From Eulemur rufifrons (Eukaryota > Chordata > Mammalia > Primates > Lemuridae): a DNA stretch of 64,000 bases. The notes beneath the pieces are model-generated. The model saw only the letters and a program-made list of their open reading frames with translations. It was not told the origin of the DNA and did no database searches. Every line of letters starts with the position of its first letter. Within the stretch, counting starts at the first letter, position 1. Of this stretch, positions 46,500 through 58,060 are shown piece after piece. The position numbers and the translations under genes were made by a program. The stretch is from positions 17,619,501-17,683,500 of the forward strand of contig NC_091000.1 of assembly GCF_041146395.1 (NCBI RefSeq), in the 5' to 3' direction.

Positions 46500-49400
46500 C
46501 TTGGCCTAGAATTGCTTATTCCGTGTTGTGCTGACTGGAGTTTCCCTGGCCCAAATCTAGAACCAGAAGGTGGTGGTTTGCTGTATCCAAGGCTGAGCTT
46601 GTGGCTTTTACTTCCTGTTCCAACTAGAACCAAGATGGCCAAAGGGTATGTTTGGAGGACTTTTTCTTAATGACTTCTAGCTCTGTGTCTCAGCCAGAGA
46701 GTGTGGAGGAGTTTGGGCAAACTCCAGAAAACAGCTTCAGTGCAGAGAACCAGGGACAACAAGGTCCTGCTTACGCAGAGCTGTCCTCATGGAGTCAGTG
46801 GCAAGTTCTCAAAATGATCTTGTCTGTGAGATACGGATATTTCTGGGACATTTTCATAACCGGCTTCATTCAGTAATTAGCCTCAGAGCTGAAGTATACT
46901 CAGAACTACTGAGCCCTGGGCAGTGGCGACATTAGGTGTGAAGGTAAGCTGGGCTGCCCCCCGTGGTGCAGTTAAAAACCAAGGGTGGGCACGGAGAGAG
47001 AACTTGCTCTGCCCTCTCTTCACCCACTGCATTTCATTTCCCTTTTCGCTACCCCAGGGGTCTCATAAAGGACTCTAAGGCACCATATTCAACACAGCTT
47101 TAAAAATCCACTCAGAGTACGAAATTGCAGTAGGAATTTGGGTTTTGTTTTTCTTTCAGGTTTAATATGACTTACTAGGTTCAGCGTACTTTGTAATATA
47201 TTCCTTAACCGCAGGATCATGAGGGCAAACCCCCTTGGGGGAAAGTGGCTCTGTGAGTTGATTAGCACCGTTCGCCTGCTTCCTACCCCTCTTCTGCGCA
47301 GGTATTAGTCGTTCAGAGGCTGAGCGCGTGCTCGGCTCCCGGTCCCTCGCTCCATTTTCCTGCAAGCCGGCGATGCAAAGGCCTCAGCTGGGCCTGTCAG
47401 AACTTGATAGCTCTGTAAACATTGAAATCCTTGTTGCCATAACACCAGGAAAAATAATATGGGATCCTGCATATAAATACAGCGAAGGCCTTGGGGAATG
47501 GGAGCATTTCTAAATGACTTGAAGCTCTGTCACGGCATAATCTCTTATAAATAAATGTCAGCGTAGTCACTGAATGCAGACTGGATTTTTGCCTGAGTGG
47601 GGTGCTCAGCCTTCTAGACAATAGTTATGCTAAGGGATTATCTTTTAACATAGTGCAGTTATCTCCTTTGTTTGTTTTCTTTTTTCATTATTCACATAAG
47701 CCAAGGGAAATGAAAAGCATCTTATTTCAGGCAAAAGGGCCTGTGAATGATTAACTCCGGTTCCATGCATTGGGACTTTGCATAGCAACCCTTTGGCTTA
47801 CATGGAGAAAAAGGCTCAAGGCAGCAACGGCAGCCCAGGGACCTGCGACCAACATTCTCAAATGAAGGTGGGGAGAAACAGATTAAGTCTGAGCATTGTG
47901 TTTATGGGTAGAATTCTCTGTAGCTGGCTCATTTAATTCTGCCTTCGTTTTACTGCACTTTTCTTGGTAGAGATGTGTTTTGCTAGCCTTTGCTCTTGCT
48001 TTTTGAGTACACTTGAGAATCCAAGTGAGACTTGGCCATGATTGTGGCTTGATCTGGTTTATGCCACCAGATTTTATGTTTTCTTTTTAATGCTGTCCAA
48101 AACTGGGCTAGCCCTGGCTAATTTTATATTAAAAAATCGAATTAACAGATAGTTTAATAATGGCCTGAGGTTTTAATTTTAGCTCAACTAAAATTTTGTT
48201 GGTAAATGTTGGCATTATGTATAGCACAAGGCATTATAAGAAAGAGAGGCAAATGGAGTGATTATAGGATTCCAGTTAAAAGGGTATGAGTATGCAAAGA
48301 GCTCACATTGTGCAAATATGAAGGATGAAATAAAGACCGGTTCCATATCTTTTTATGGACATTTGGTGCTTAAATGCTTATATAACAAGGTCCATTTTCA
48401 CGAAAAACAAGACTCGAGTTAAAAGAGTCAGAAGAAAATGAAGTGTAAGCTAAGGACAGAAGAAACATTTGAGAATTTAGGAAAATGCAGTATAGTTACA
48501 ATCGAGCCAAAATATTTAGGACACTTAAATTTAGACTACAAGTCAATCCAGATGTTTATTTATTAACATTAATAATGTTTCCAGTGTTGTTATAGAATAC
48601 CAAATCCCGGGGGTTCCACTTCTAAGTTTAAAGACAAATGCATGGTCTTTATTCTTTTCCAGCTCTGTTTTAATTTTGAGAGTTTTTCTATAGCCATGAT
48701 TTTCCTGTAAACGTGTTTGCAAAATCTTGAGCAGCTCCTGATGTCTTGCAGAAAGCCTGAGTGAAACATGGCTCTAGCAAAGCTTTCCACTTTCTGCATT
48801 TCTCTTCTTGCTTCCATGGCAATAAAGAAAGAAACTTGGCATAAGAATATAATCTGTTCCTGCCTGTTTCTCATCTGAAGTCATAAACCTCTGCCATCCC
48901 ACCCAAGACTAGAATTTCAGCTGGCATGAAACAGCTGTCTGCTTACAGGTTTATTCCGGTAGTAACCAAAGACAAAACTATTTTAATTGAAGGCCCTAGG
49001 CTGTTCTCCAAACCCTCACAATCTCTGGGTCATCCCCAAGAAGAAACCATTGAGGAAGAGGTACAAGTTGCATTCTTATAATTTTTGACACATTGTATGT
49101 TTATGAAGTTGCAAACATTTTACTCTTCTCATTTCCCTAGACTGGATGCCATGGAGAAAAGGAAGGTCACAAACTCAAAAGGCCATGGGCTTAGGCACAC
49201 AAGCTAAGTCAGCAAAGAGTAGGCTGCAATGTATGGGAGGAGTGTCCTGTCCCAAGGGGCATCTGCTACTCAGCGTCACTTATTGTTACCATGTGGGAAT
49301 GTGGAGCCCAACGTTGCCAGATACTCTGGTTTGTCAGTAGAAGTTCCCAGTCCTGCTTTTTATGTGAATTCTGAATAGTTTTAAATGTTGGCAATTAATC

Positions 49401-49609
49401 TGAATTAAAATCAAAACATTACGGAGGTCAACCCAAACATGGCTCTGGATTGAATGTTCGGGGTTGCTAGTATCCAGCCCTTAGGCCTTGCTGCTGATAC
49501 TCTGTAGGTAGACTTTGCAGTTCTCAGCTGCTTAGGTTCTAAAACTGTCAGGATGCATAACTTATTTATAAATTTTACTTTTTATTCTGGTTAGTTCTGC
49601 AAAAAGAAC
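46500..49609. other. About 3 kb of single-copy sequence
   Basis: Repeat-poor. It includes a CpG-containing candidate regulatory block, listed separately. No exon is supported. A 94-codon minus frame at 48590-48874 is open but unrecognised. Confidence 0.4.
47200..47570. promoter_or_regulatory. Candidate regulatory block with a CpG cluster
   Basis: Between AT-rich flanks, 47265-47375 has about ten CpGs (TTCGCCTGC, TGCGCAG, GAGCGCGTGCTCGG, CCGGCGATG), unusual for a CpG-depleted genome. It is followed by TGTAAACA (forkhead core) and a TATAAATA box-like motif near 47470. The cluster is too small for a CpG island. It may be a conserved enhancer or a small promoter. Confidence 0.3.
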
Positions 49610-49830
49610 ATAAGTTGTAGAGTCAGGGAGGTATAGATTTACTAGTTCCATATTTTACCAAATTGTGACTTGCAGCAGCTTAATCTCTTGAAGCCTGTCT
49701 TATAACATGTGGAAATGAAAACCTATTTTACAGGGTGTTGGGAGGATTACATAAACTACTATATGTAAAATGCTTAGCCTGGCCCACAGGTGCTCTGTGC
49801 ACGGGTGTTACCATTCTGATCACTATTATT
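49610..49830 (+). repeat. MIR SINE, sense
   Basis: GTGACTTGCAGCAGCTTAAT, GGGTGTTGGGAGGATTACAT and AAAATGCTTAGCCTGGCCCA follow the MIR order. Confidence 0.75.
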
Positions 49831-50835
49831 CTGAACGTTACTGTAAAGTGATCCACCTTAGAAGGCACGAGATCTCCATCAGAATGAGTTTCCCTCAGAA
49901 TAGGGAGAAGGGCCTCTCTGTAGGTCTAATATGCAATGTAATGCAAAGAAATTGTGTCAAGAGCCATCTCTATAGTCTTGAAGAATTTTAGCATTTTGGA
50001 ACTAGAAGAGCCCTTGAGGAAACAGACATTCTGACAGCCAGAAATGATAGAAACATCAATCTTATCTCAGATGTTAATATTTGGAATCACGACAAATGAT
50101 TGCTTTCATTGAAATATACTGTGATATGGTAAAAACATGACTTATGAAAATAAAACCAAAGGCCATATGTAGAACCATGTTGTGAAGTCAAAGAATGTAG
50201 CCTTAAATTTTTTCCTATCAATTTCTGTGGGATTGTTTACTTTGGAAATAAATGGTTGAAAGCCACTTAGAACATCTGTTTCTTTTGTATCCAGGCAGGT
50301 CTGCTACTGGGGAGATTTCTTCTCCCCTAGCTCTGGGTCTGTGATCTGTAGATGATGGTGGCAAGGTCCCTCAACCAACTGGGGTACACAGAATGGAGTT
50401 TGAGAAGATGACTGATGTTTTCTTCATGCTTTCTATTCAAAACTGGGTGCAAGTAAAGCTTTAGCATTCAAAGGAAGAGATTTCCTTCTTTCCTTTTCCT
50501 AGAGCAGCTGCAAGTAATAACAGAAAAAAAAGTCAGTCTAACAAATAGTCCAGTGGTAAAAACAAAATAGGGTAATTATGTAATATGTATGGTTCAATGT
50601 ATCTAGTGTCTTCCATGTGACATACACTCTTGCTCGATACGAACTCTTGGACAGTGGGATAATAAGTGGTGAATCTGTGTAATAGATTATTAGAAATGTT
50701 CATTTTTGAGCCATTTATAACATTTATTGAGAAAACTCTTTTATTTCTAAAACTTAATGGCACATAGTGGTGGTCATATTTGAGTCTCAAAGATTCTTGC
50801 TGATATTTAAGACATGTAACGGATAATAATATCAC
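49831..50835. other. Single-copy sequence, no gene seen
   Basis: No named repeat. Much of a 152-codon minus frame (50533-50991) lies here; its start falls within the adjoining LTR, so it is not a gene. Confidence 0.4.
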
Positions 50836-51215
50836 TGTTAAAAGGAAAACTTTAGACAAATTAACAGAGTTTAATTGAGCAAAGAACGATTCGAGATTCA
50901 GGCAGCCCCCAGACCAGAATAGGTTTAGAGAGGCTCTGGTGCTGCCACATGGTTGAAGAAAATTTATGGACAAAAAAAAAGTGATGTCCAAAAAACAGAT
51001 GCGAGGTACAGAAACAGCTGGATTGGTTACAGCTCAGCGTTTGCCTTATTTGAACACTGTTTGAATAGTTGGCCGATTTTGATTGGTCGAAACCCAGTGA
51101 TTGGCACCAGAGTAGGTTACAGCCTGTTTACGCATCCAGTTAGGTTACAGGTAAAACTTGAGGCTGAACTTAAAATATGTGAAGAGTCAGCTTTGGGCTA
51201 AACTTAATCTCATAT
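50836..51215 (-). mobile_element. LTR-like repeat, antisense
   Basis: Starts TGTTAAAAGGAAAACTTTAG on the plus strand. On the minus strand it shows CCAATCA boxes, a TTGCTCAATTAAACTC polyadenylation-like region, and ends CCTTTTAACA, as an LTR would. The stretch CAGCTGGATTGGTTACAGCT is a known interspersed-repeat wording. I cannot place the other end exactly or name the family, and no flanking duplication is clear. Confidence 0.55.
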
Positions 51216-51405
51216 TACCATCTATTGTGAGATATGAGATAGGAACTATGCTAGGCACTTAAAGGACATCGTAATTCTCACCACCCTTTATGTAGTTATG
51301 TCCATTTTACAGAGGGGTAAATTGAGTCTCAGATCTAAATGGCTTCCCTCGGGGCATAAAGTTGGTTAGAGGAGGCAAGAGTTGAACCAGATGTGTTACT
51401 CTAGG
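51216..51405 (-). repeat. MIR SINE, antisense
   Basis: GGAACTATGCTAGGCACTTA, GTCCATTTTACAGAGGGGTA and AGGCAAGAGTTGAACCAGAT match antisense MIR. Confidence 0.75.
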
Positions 51406-51660
51406 TCCCTCTACCCCATATTTTCTCAGCTATACTTGAGAGTAACCTGTCCCACTTGTGAGGAAACTAAGTTACCTAGAAATTGTCAGCAATGTGAGAC
51501 CTACAGCAATTCAACAGCCAAGACAGAAATAGAACAAGATCAGCTGACACATCGGAGGCATAATTATTCAAGATCCCTTGCTATTTCTTAGCAGAGAAAG
51601 AAAGATGTTTCCCCTCTCTTGCTTGCTGCATATGCAAAGTGGAAGAAAATGGAAAAGAAC

Positions 51661-51683
51661 AAAAAAAAAAAAAAAAAAAAAAA
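51661..51683. repeat. (A)23 run
   Basis: Uninterrupted adenines. No retrocopy or SINE body adjoins on its left that would explain it as a tail. Confidence 0.95.
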
Positions 51684-52107
51684 GGAGGTGAGTAGAATAA
51701 TGAGAGATTGGGATTGACAAAAACATAAAGAAACTAGCCCCCTCCCCAGCCTTTTCTTATAACTTAGGCTCTTAAAATGAATAAAGGGCTAGTGAATTTG
51801 ACTGTAGGAAATGTCAGTGACTAATAGTACCTGGCATTCAGTGGACAAGAAACAGTCATTCAATAAATGTTGCATGAGCAAGTTAGGTCTCTGGTGACTT
51901 TGTTTGCTTCCATTCTTTCGGGAAACCCTTTACTCCAAATATGTTTTTCAATCTTGGTTCAGCCATCCCCACCTCATGAAGACTATCAGGTGATGAGTAA
52001 GTTAGAAGGCCATCCTGAGTGCAGAGAGGATTCCTCATACCTCCCTGGAGGTAAATTAGCATGACAAAAACACAATGTAAAAATGAAGTGAGATGAGCCC
52101 TTCAACC

Positions 52108-52127
52108 TTTTTTTTTTTTTTTTTTTT
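52108..52127. repeat. (T)20 run
   Basis: Uninterrupted thymines; no adjoining SINE is recognised. Confidence 0.95.
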
Positions 52128-52289
52128 GGAAAAGAGTAGTGGGTAAGTTTACTCACATGTAAAAGAAAGTCAGGACGGGACTCTAAGGAGTGGGGAAAAC
52201 ATGTCACATACAGTTCTATGAAGAGAGGCAACGTGAAATCACAGAGGGCCAACTTTGTGCCTACAGGTATCACTATCTCCAGCATCATT

Positions 52290-52430
52290 TAGATCAATGG
52301 TTCTGAGTTTCCTGTGGAGTTTCTGAATCAGAATCTAAGGGGAGGGAGAGGCAGATCTTTTTCATTTTATGAAGGCTCCACAGGTGGTTCTGATGTGCAA
52401 CTCAGCTCAGACAGCTGACTTAGACCCTTT
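52290..52430. repeat. Possible MER5A-like hAT MITE fragment
   Basis: TCAATGGTTCTGAGTTTCCT, GTTTCTGAATCAGAATCTAA and CACAGGTGGTTCTGATGTGC recall MER5A wording, with both ends worn. Confidence 0.45.
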
Positions 52431-52836
52431 GGGTAACTCACGCTGGGTTTTTCCCCTCCATTCTCCATTCCAAGTGCATATCTATTACTGCACTATATTT
52501 ACATCAGGTACCCAGATCATGACAATGAGAGTAGAGCAAAGGGATTCTAAAAAAAATCTATGAAACTATAAATACTTCCCTCTCAAACACTGTGATTTAT
52601 GAACTAGATGTGATCAAATGGAAATGGAATCTTTAAAGTACACGTGTAATTAAATTCAAAACCAACATTAGTACAGTCGGATCCCTGATCAGAATTCAAG
52701 AAAGGGGGTTGGTTGAAAGTTCACTATATGAATGTGTTTGGTTTCACCCTGGTGATTTTTCATCCAAGAGGTTAGGGATGTTGGCAGCAGAGTTGCAAAT
52801 CCTCTTGAAGCTTTTAGAGAAAATAAAAATTCCAGA

Positions 52837-52858
52837 CAGAGAGAGAGAGAGAGAGAGA
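52837..52858. repeat. (GA)n microsatellite
   Basis: About eleven GA units preceded by CAGACA. Confidence 0.92.
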
Positions 52859-53749
52859 TGCAAGTATGAACTGATGGCAAGTGAATATACTGGGGAATGA
52901 AAAGAAAGACTTTTATTGAAAAGAAGAGCAAAGAAGGAACTAAGAATGAACCAATAAAAGTGTGATGTTCCTTATAAGCTGAGGGTGTATGATCAAAGAT
53001 GAGCAAATGACCTTAAGGCCAGACAGAAAAGGACCCAACAATTCCAGGGAGTAGAGTGAAAACTCAACCTACAGCAGAAAGTGAAAACAGAAGAAACCAG
53101 CGAGGATAGTAACCCCAAAGGGTCAAGACTTGAAGAGTTGCCTGGGACAAGAAATGGCATAAACCCAGAGAACATTTAGAAGAGACTAATGTTCAACCGT
53201 CTATCATGCCAAGTAACAGGGAACTATATTCTTGTAACTACATTGATCTGGATACAGTTTGTATCCTAAAAGTCCTTGTAATTGTAGTAAAAATAGTTGT
53301 ACACTTGAGAGAATTGTGCACACTGGATCCCTGTAGATGCTCTGGGCGTGGCGATTGGCCAGAGGAAAAGAAAGGGAAAAGGTCAGGGGCACGGTCTTTG
53401 GGAGAGAAAGCCATCCCCCTTAAAAAGTTATCAGTTAGCTGTTGGAACTAACCAAGAGAGGAGTATCTGGGAACCTACTTAGGAGAATTGTCTGTCAGAG
53501 GCGGTGAACTGTAGGTCAAGAGTTCAGAGGGTGGAACTGTGAAAAGATAAGAGGCATGATGTGAAGGCTTGAGAGGAAGGGGGGAGGAAGAACTTGGTGG
53601 AGATAGTCCATAGTGGAAGGGCTAAAGCACCTCAAGAGCAAGGGTGGATTATAAGCAGAAACAGGAAGAGGAGCCCAGGGGAAACAATTCAGAAAGCATT
53701 TGGGAGAAAGGGAGACAGAATATGGGGCTTAATGCCCAGAAGCAAACTA
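52859..53749. other. Purine-rich single-copy sequence, no gene seen
   Basis: Plus strand is unusually rich in A and G. No named repeat or exon; it may be old retroelement sequence that I cannot identify. Confidence 0.35.
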
Positions 53750-54720
53750 AAGACTGACCAGAGACTACAGAATGGGAGAAAATATTCATATGCTATACAT
53801 CCAGTAAAGGGCTGATAACTAGAATCTATATAGAACTTAGGAAAATCAGCAAGAAAAAAAAAATCAAAACAACCCCATTCAAAAGTGGGCAAAAGACATG
53901 AATAGAAACTTTTCAAAACAAGACAGACTAATGGCCAAGAAACATATGAAAAAATGTTCAAACATCTCTAATCATCAGGGAAATGCAAATCAAAACCACA
54001 ATGATCACTTAACCCCAGTGGGAATGGCTTTTATCAAAAAGTCCCATAACAACAAATGCTGGCGTGGATGCGGAGAGATAGGAACACTCATACACTGCTG
54101 GTGGGACTGCAAACTAGTACCACCTCTATGGAAAGTGGTATGGAGATACCTCAAAAAACTAAAAGTAGAACTACCATTTGATCCAGAAATCACATTACTG
54201 GGTATTTACCCAAAGGAAAAAAAGACATCGTATAAAAAAGACATCTGGAGTCAAATGTTTATAGTGGCACAATTCACAATTGCAAAGATGTGGAAACAAT
54301 CCAAGTGTCCATCAATACATGAGTGGATTAATAAAATGTGATATATGCATACCATGGAGTACTACTCAGCCATAAAAATATGATGAACTACCTATTATAT
54401 TATCCTGGATGGAGCTGAAATCCATTCTTCTATGTGGAGTATCACAAAAATGGAAAACCAAACACCACATGTACTCACCATTAAAGTGGTACTAATTGAT
54501 TAATACTTATGTGCACATATGGAAGTGACATTCATTGGGTGTCGGGCAGGTGGGAGTAGGGAGCAGGGGATGGGTATATTCACACCTAATGGGTGTGGTG
54601 CGCACTGTCTGGGGGATGGACATGTTTGTAGCTGTGACTCGGGCGGTGCAAAGGCGATTTATGTAACCAAAGTGTTTGTACCCCGTAATATTCTGAAATT
54701 AAAAAAACAAAAAAGAAAAG
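53750..54720 (+). mobile_element. L1 LINE 3' end, lemur-type, 5' truncated
   Basis: The 3' kilobase of an L1: the ORF2 C-terminal part (from CTACAGAATGGGAGAAAATA), a 3' untranslated region with GGGTATATTCACACCTAATG, and a tail AGTGTTTGTACCCCGTAATA followed by an A-rich end. The tail wording is that of strepsirrhine L1s. It is truncated at about 53750; no clear flanking duplication is visible. It is clearly younger than the other L1 fragments. Confidence 0.92.
53898..54341 (+). pseudogene. L1 ORF2 C-terminal remnant
   Basis: The C-terminal part of the L1 ORF2 protein (endonuclease/reverse transcriptase of LINE-1), open for 147 codons. The cysteine-rich tail is present: CWRGCGEIGTLIHCWWDC, then KLVPPLWKVVWRYLKKL and FDPEITLLGIYPK. 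A short stretch, about residues 22-36, is read in the wrong frame: one extra base near 53963 and four missing bases near 54003 cancel out, so the frame recovers. The TGA at 54339-54341 comes earlier than in intact L1. Without the upstream enzyme domains the piece has no activity. Confidence 0.88.
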
Positions 54721-55714
54721 AAAGAACTACTTAGGGAGACACTGGCCGAATTGGTGTCCTTGAGCTACTCAGCCATTCTTTGGACCCAAAGGGAAATAGA
54801 AGGCTTGGGGTCGAGTGAGTGAAGACCTCTTACTCCCCAATCCTGGTATCAAAGAGTGAATATCAGCCTAGACCGGGGGAAGGAGGGAGGTGAGACTAGG
54901 CTGGAATTCTATAAAGAGGAGCCTTTGGGGGATACAAAATAAAAGTGATACAAGGGAGCCCCTTGTGGAACTTTTTAAATACCCAAGACTGTTGCCAAGT
55001 AGGAGCTATTGTGCAACTTAGATTTCCCCACAAAATAGAAAGGTTATGTTCATGGTTAGCCATCTGCATGTGTTGGACTGTGGTTGGGGTGGAGGAGGGA
55101 ATAATACTTGGGAAGACCAGGAGGTGGTGGAGGGATGTAATCCAAGAGATGTAAGTCCTAGAAGAGGAAATTTCCCTTACTGACCATGAGAGGACCATGT
55201 AAACAAACCCAGGTTTAGTGAAGGGGGAGAACTGTAACAGAGAAGTCTTTCTGTGGAGTTCTGGTCTTGACAACAAGAATATTTTAAATAAATTGGTTAA
55301 AGAGCATAAGAAATTATGTAAGCGTTAAAGAAAGGGAAAGTGTAATTAGCCTCTGTTTAGTTTCACATAAGGATATAACATAAAATATTAAAAAAAATTA
55401 GTACACGATATCCTGAAGCAATATTTGAATATCATTGGGGGTTTTCAGCAAAAAGATAAATTATATTGAAAATGCCAACTTTACAATATGAAAAAAAATG
55501 TTTAGAACCGTCCATTGTTACAGGTAGGCATACTCTATCAAAGATAATATATCTTCTTTGAGCAAGAAGAATTTATGGTACTTTGAATCAAGAGGACACC
55601 GTATCTTGTTCAAAAAAGGTGCTCAATATGTATTTGTTGAGTGGATAAAATAAGTATATGTTGAGGAAACAAACTAATGAATAAATGAAAGGCACAGTTG
55701 TATGTTCCACTTTG
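54721..55714. other. Single-copy sequence, no gene seen
   Basis: A 126-codon minus frame (54896-55276) is open but unrecognised and lacks splice support. TGCTCAATATGTATTTGTTG near 55620 is a small L2/MIR end fragment. Confidence 0.4.
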
Positions 55715-55945
55715 GAAGTCTTTCTCCAAGATGGGTTAGCTGCCTTTCCTTGGGATCCCCTACTGCCATGTATATATCATGTATCAGTCACATCATATCC
55801 TACTTTATGCTGTGTTCTCTACTAAACTGTAAGCTACTTGAAGATAGGAAGTAATTCTTATTCTTCATGGTAACTCTAGCACTGACCACAGTACCCTGCA
55901 TACAGTAGACATGCAAGAAAGAGTTGTATGAGTGAATGATATTAT
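55715..55945 (+). repeat. L2 LINE 3' end, sense
   Basis: TGTGTTCTCTACTAAACTGT, AAGCTACTTGAAGATAGGAA and AGTACCCTGCATACAGTAGA match the L2 3' end. Confidence 0.7.
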
Positions 55946-56609
55946 TTACAAGAGTACTAGCTTAAGCCAAATGCTAAATTAGCATTATAAATGGGAGAAT
56001 AAGAGAGGTTACTTTTTAAAAAATACTTGAATAATGTCTAGAAACACCATTAAGGGGATATGATAAGAGAGAGCAGAAGAACAATTTGAACAGTGTTATT
56101 ATTATACTTTGAACATATACTTAGAATGAAAAATGGATTGTAATGATTTATAGCAAAGAATTCCTTTTTTAGAAGTGAAAGGCTGAAGAATTGAGGATGG
56201 AGGCCTGCTTCTTACCAACAACACAGCAGGGGAGTGTCCTCCCCGCTAAAATCATCCAGACTGTTAGATTAAACATAGATTATTTCTTGAAAAAATGTTC
56301 CCAGAGGAAATCCAGCATCTATCTCCCCCTACTGGTGTCATATTAAGAGTGATGCTTGATTTTTTTTTTTTTTCCCTTTAACTGAGAAATGTTCTAATTA
56401 AGGTGAACATTTTAATTTGTAATTTCAGGAAAAATATTATATAAAGTTTGAGCATTCTATAGTGGATGTTTGCATTGGAATGAGCTTTACCAAGATTTGG
56501 GGTATTCAAGAGGCATTGTTAAATATCGTTGCTAGTTCATCTGCCATTAAAAGATTTATATGGCAATGGATTGTAATTGGTTGATGCAATGAAAGTTTTA
56601 ATAAATGTT
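55946..56609. other. Single-copy sequence, no gene seen
   Basis: AT-rich. It holds a CTCF-core-like site on the minus strand at 56325-56335 and a T-run near 56360. Confidence 0.4.
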
Positions 56610-57346
56610 TTACTGCAGAAAACCTCAAACATACACAAAAGTAGAGAGAATAATATAATGAACTTCCATGTACCCATTATCCAGCTCCAACGAACAAGTC
56701 ATAACTAGTCTTGTTTCATTTATTGCTTCCCTAAAATCTCACATCCAGATAATTTTGAAGTAAAATCCAAGCATTGTATTATTTCATCTGTAAATATTTC
56801 AGTATGTACCTAAAAGGTAAAGAGGCTTAAAATATCCCCATAGTATCATTATTACGCTTAATCTAAATTAGCAATATTCTTTCAATATCAGCAATTACCC
56901 AGTGTTCAAATTCCCACAGTTGTTTTAAAATTTGTAATTATTTATTTTCTAGTTTGTTTGATATAGGCTTTTAATAAAGGTTATGGATTATAATTGTTTG
57001 ATATGTTTCTTAAATCTCACGGAATTTATTAAAAGTTTCCTCCTGTATCATTTTTTTCTTGCAATATTTTTATTGACAAAACTGTACCATTTTTGTTTTG
57101 TATCATGTTCTGTATATTGTTCCACAATCTAGAATTTGCTGACTGGATCCCTGTGGTATTAAGACATTCCTCTGTCCCCTGTATTTCCTGTCAATTGGTA
57201 GTTAGATCCAGAGGCTTAATTTTATTCAGGTTTGATTTTTTTCTTTTCTTTTCTTTTTTTTTTTTTTTGGCAAAGAGCTATTGTGTACTTTTATCACTCA
57301 GTTTGGCAGCAATTGAAGTTCCTTGTCTAGAGTAGACTCTTGAGAG
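56610..57346 (-). mobile_element. Old L1 3' region, antisense (first part)
   Basis: AAAACCTCAAACATACACAA, TCCATGTACCCATTATCCAG, GTAAATATTTCAGTATGTAC, TTCCTCTGTCCCCTGTATTT and TGGTAGTTAGATCCAGAGGC lie in the order of antisense L1M-class 3' untranslated regions. It is cut by MER3 at 57347. Confidence 0.75.
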
Positions 57347-57546
57347 CAGCAGTCTCTAATAGAAATTTCTATGGTGATGGAAATGTTCTATATCTGTGCC
57401 ATCTAATATGGTAGCCACTATGGCTGCTAAGTGCTTGAAATATGGCTAGTGTGATGGAGTAACTGACTTTTTAATTTAAAAAGTTTTAATTACTTTAAAT
57501 TTAAATAGTCCTTTGTGGCTAGTGGCTACCATATAGGATAGTACAG
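57347..57546 (+). mobile_element. MER3 hAT-type MITE
   Basis: A 200-bp MER3 copy: CAGCAGTCTCTAATAGAAAT, GATGGAAATGTTCTATATCT, AATATGGTAGCCACTATGGC and the end GGATAGTACAG. An 8-bp near-duplication CTCTTGAG/CTCTTGAC (57337-57344 and 57547-57554) flanks it, with two extra bases on the left. Its orientation is opposite to the copy at 31562-31769. Confidence 0.85.
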
Positions 57547-57554
57547 CTCTTGAC

Positions 57555-58060
57555 TTATCAATTCATAAAAGGCTGAAAAATGATCATGCTATTATTCTAT
57601 TTTTTTCTTTTTTTATTAATTACAATATTTTTATAAAGAGAAACCTCCCTTTATCAACTATGTTGTTACCATGAGATTCAGTTCATACAAAAAAGGCAGA
57701 AACATTGTTTAATTTTTCCCCTATATTTATCAGTTGTCAAAATAATGAGTTTGTTCTCTGACATTTTCCAAAGGTGACCCATGAGGATTTTATTTTGTTA
57801 TGAAGTGATAATTTGTATTTCAATTCATTGTAGTTATTCTTATTGATGTTCAAATTGATCCGTCCTTGGCCAGAGAGAGTCTATTTCTCTTGAGTGCTCT
57901 TGATATGCCCTAGGAGTCTCTGACAGCATCCTGGCTTCTGACAAGGTGTTCCAGAGTCACCTTGTACATTTCTTGTCTCATATCTGCCATTAGCCATTTA
58001 TCCAAGAGGTCCTGGTTCCATTTAGTGGTCAAATTCAAGAACACTCAGGGTGATTATTGC
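57555..58060 (-). mobile_element. Old L1 3' region, antisense (second part)
   Basis: Continues after MER3: TGATGTTCAAATTGATCCGT, CTTGGCCAGAGAGAGTCTAT, ACAAGGTGTTCCAGAGTCAC and AGGTCCTGGTTCCATTTAGT follow the same antisense L1M-class wording. Confidence 0.7.

Larger units (their letters stand above)
51406..52289. other. Single-copy sequence with homopolymer runs
   Basis: Holds the A-run and T-run listed separately. ATTCAATAAATGTTGCATGA near 51858 is a small MIR/L2 3'-end fragment. Confidence 0.4.

Noticed and set aside
46227..46670. A 147-codon plus frame with a lysine/glutamate-rich middle
   Set aside because: The charged middle is just translation of a GA-rich simple repeat.
50533..50991. 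A 152-codon minus-strand frame
   Set aside because: Its beginning lies in an LTR-like repeat and the rest in unrecognised sequence; the composition is random.
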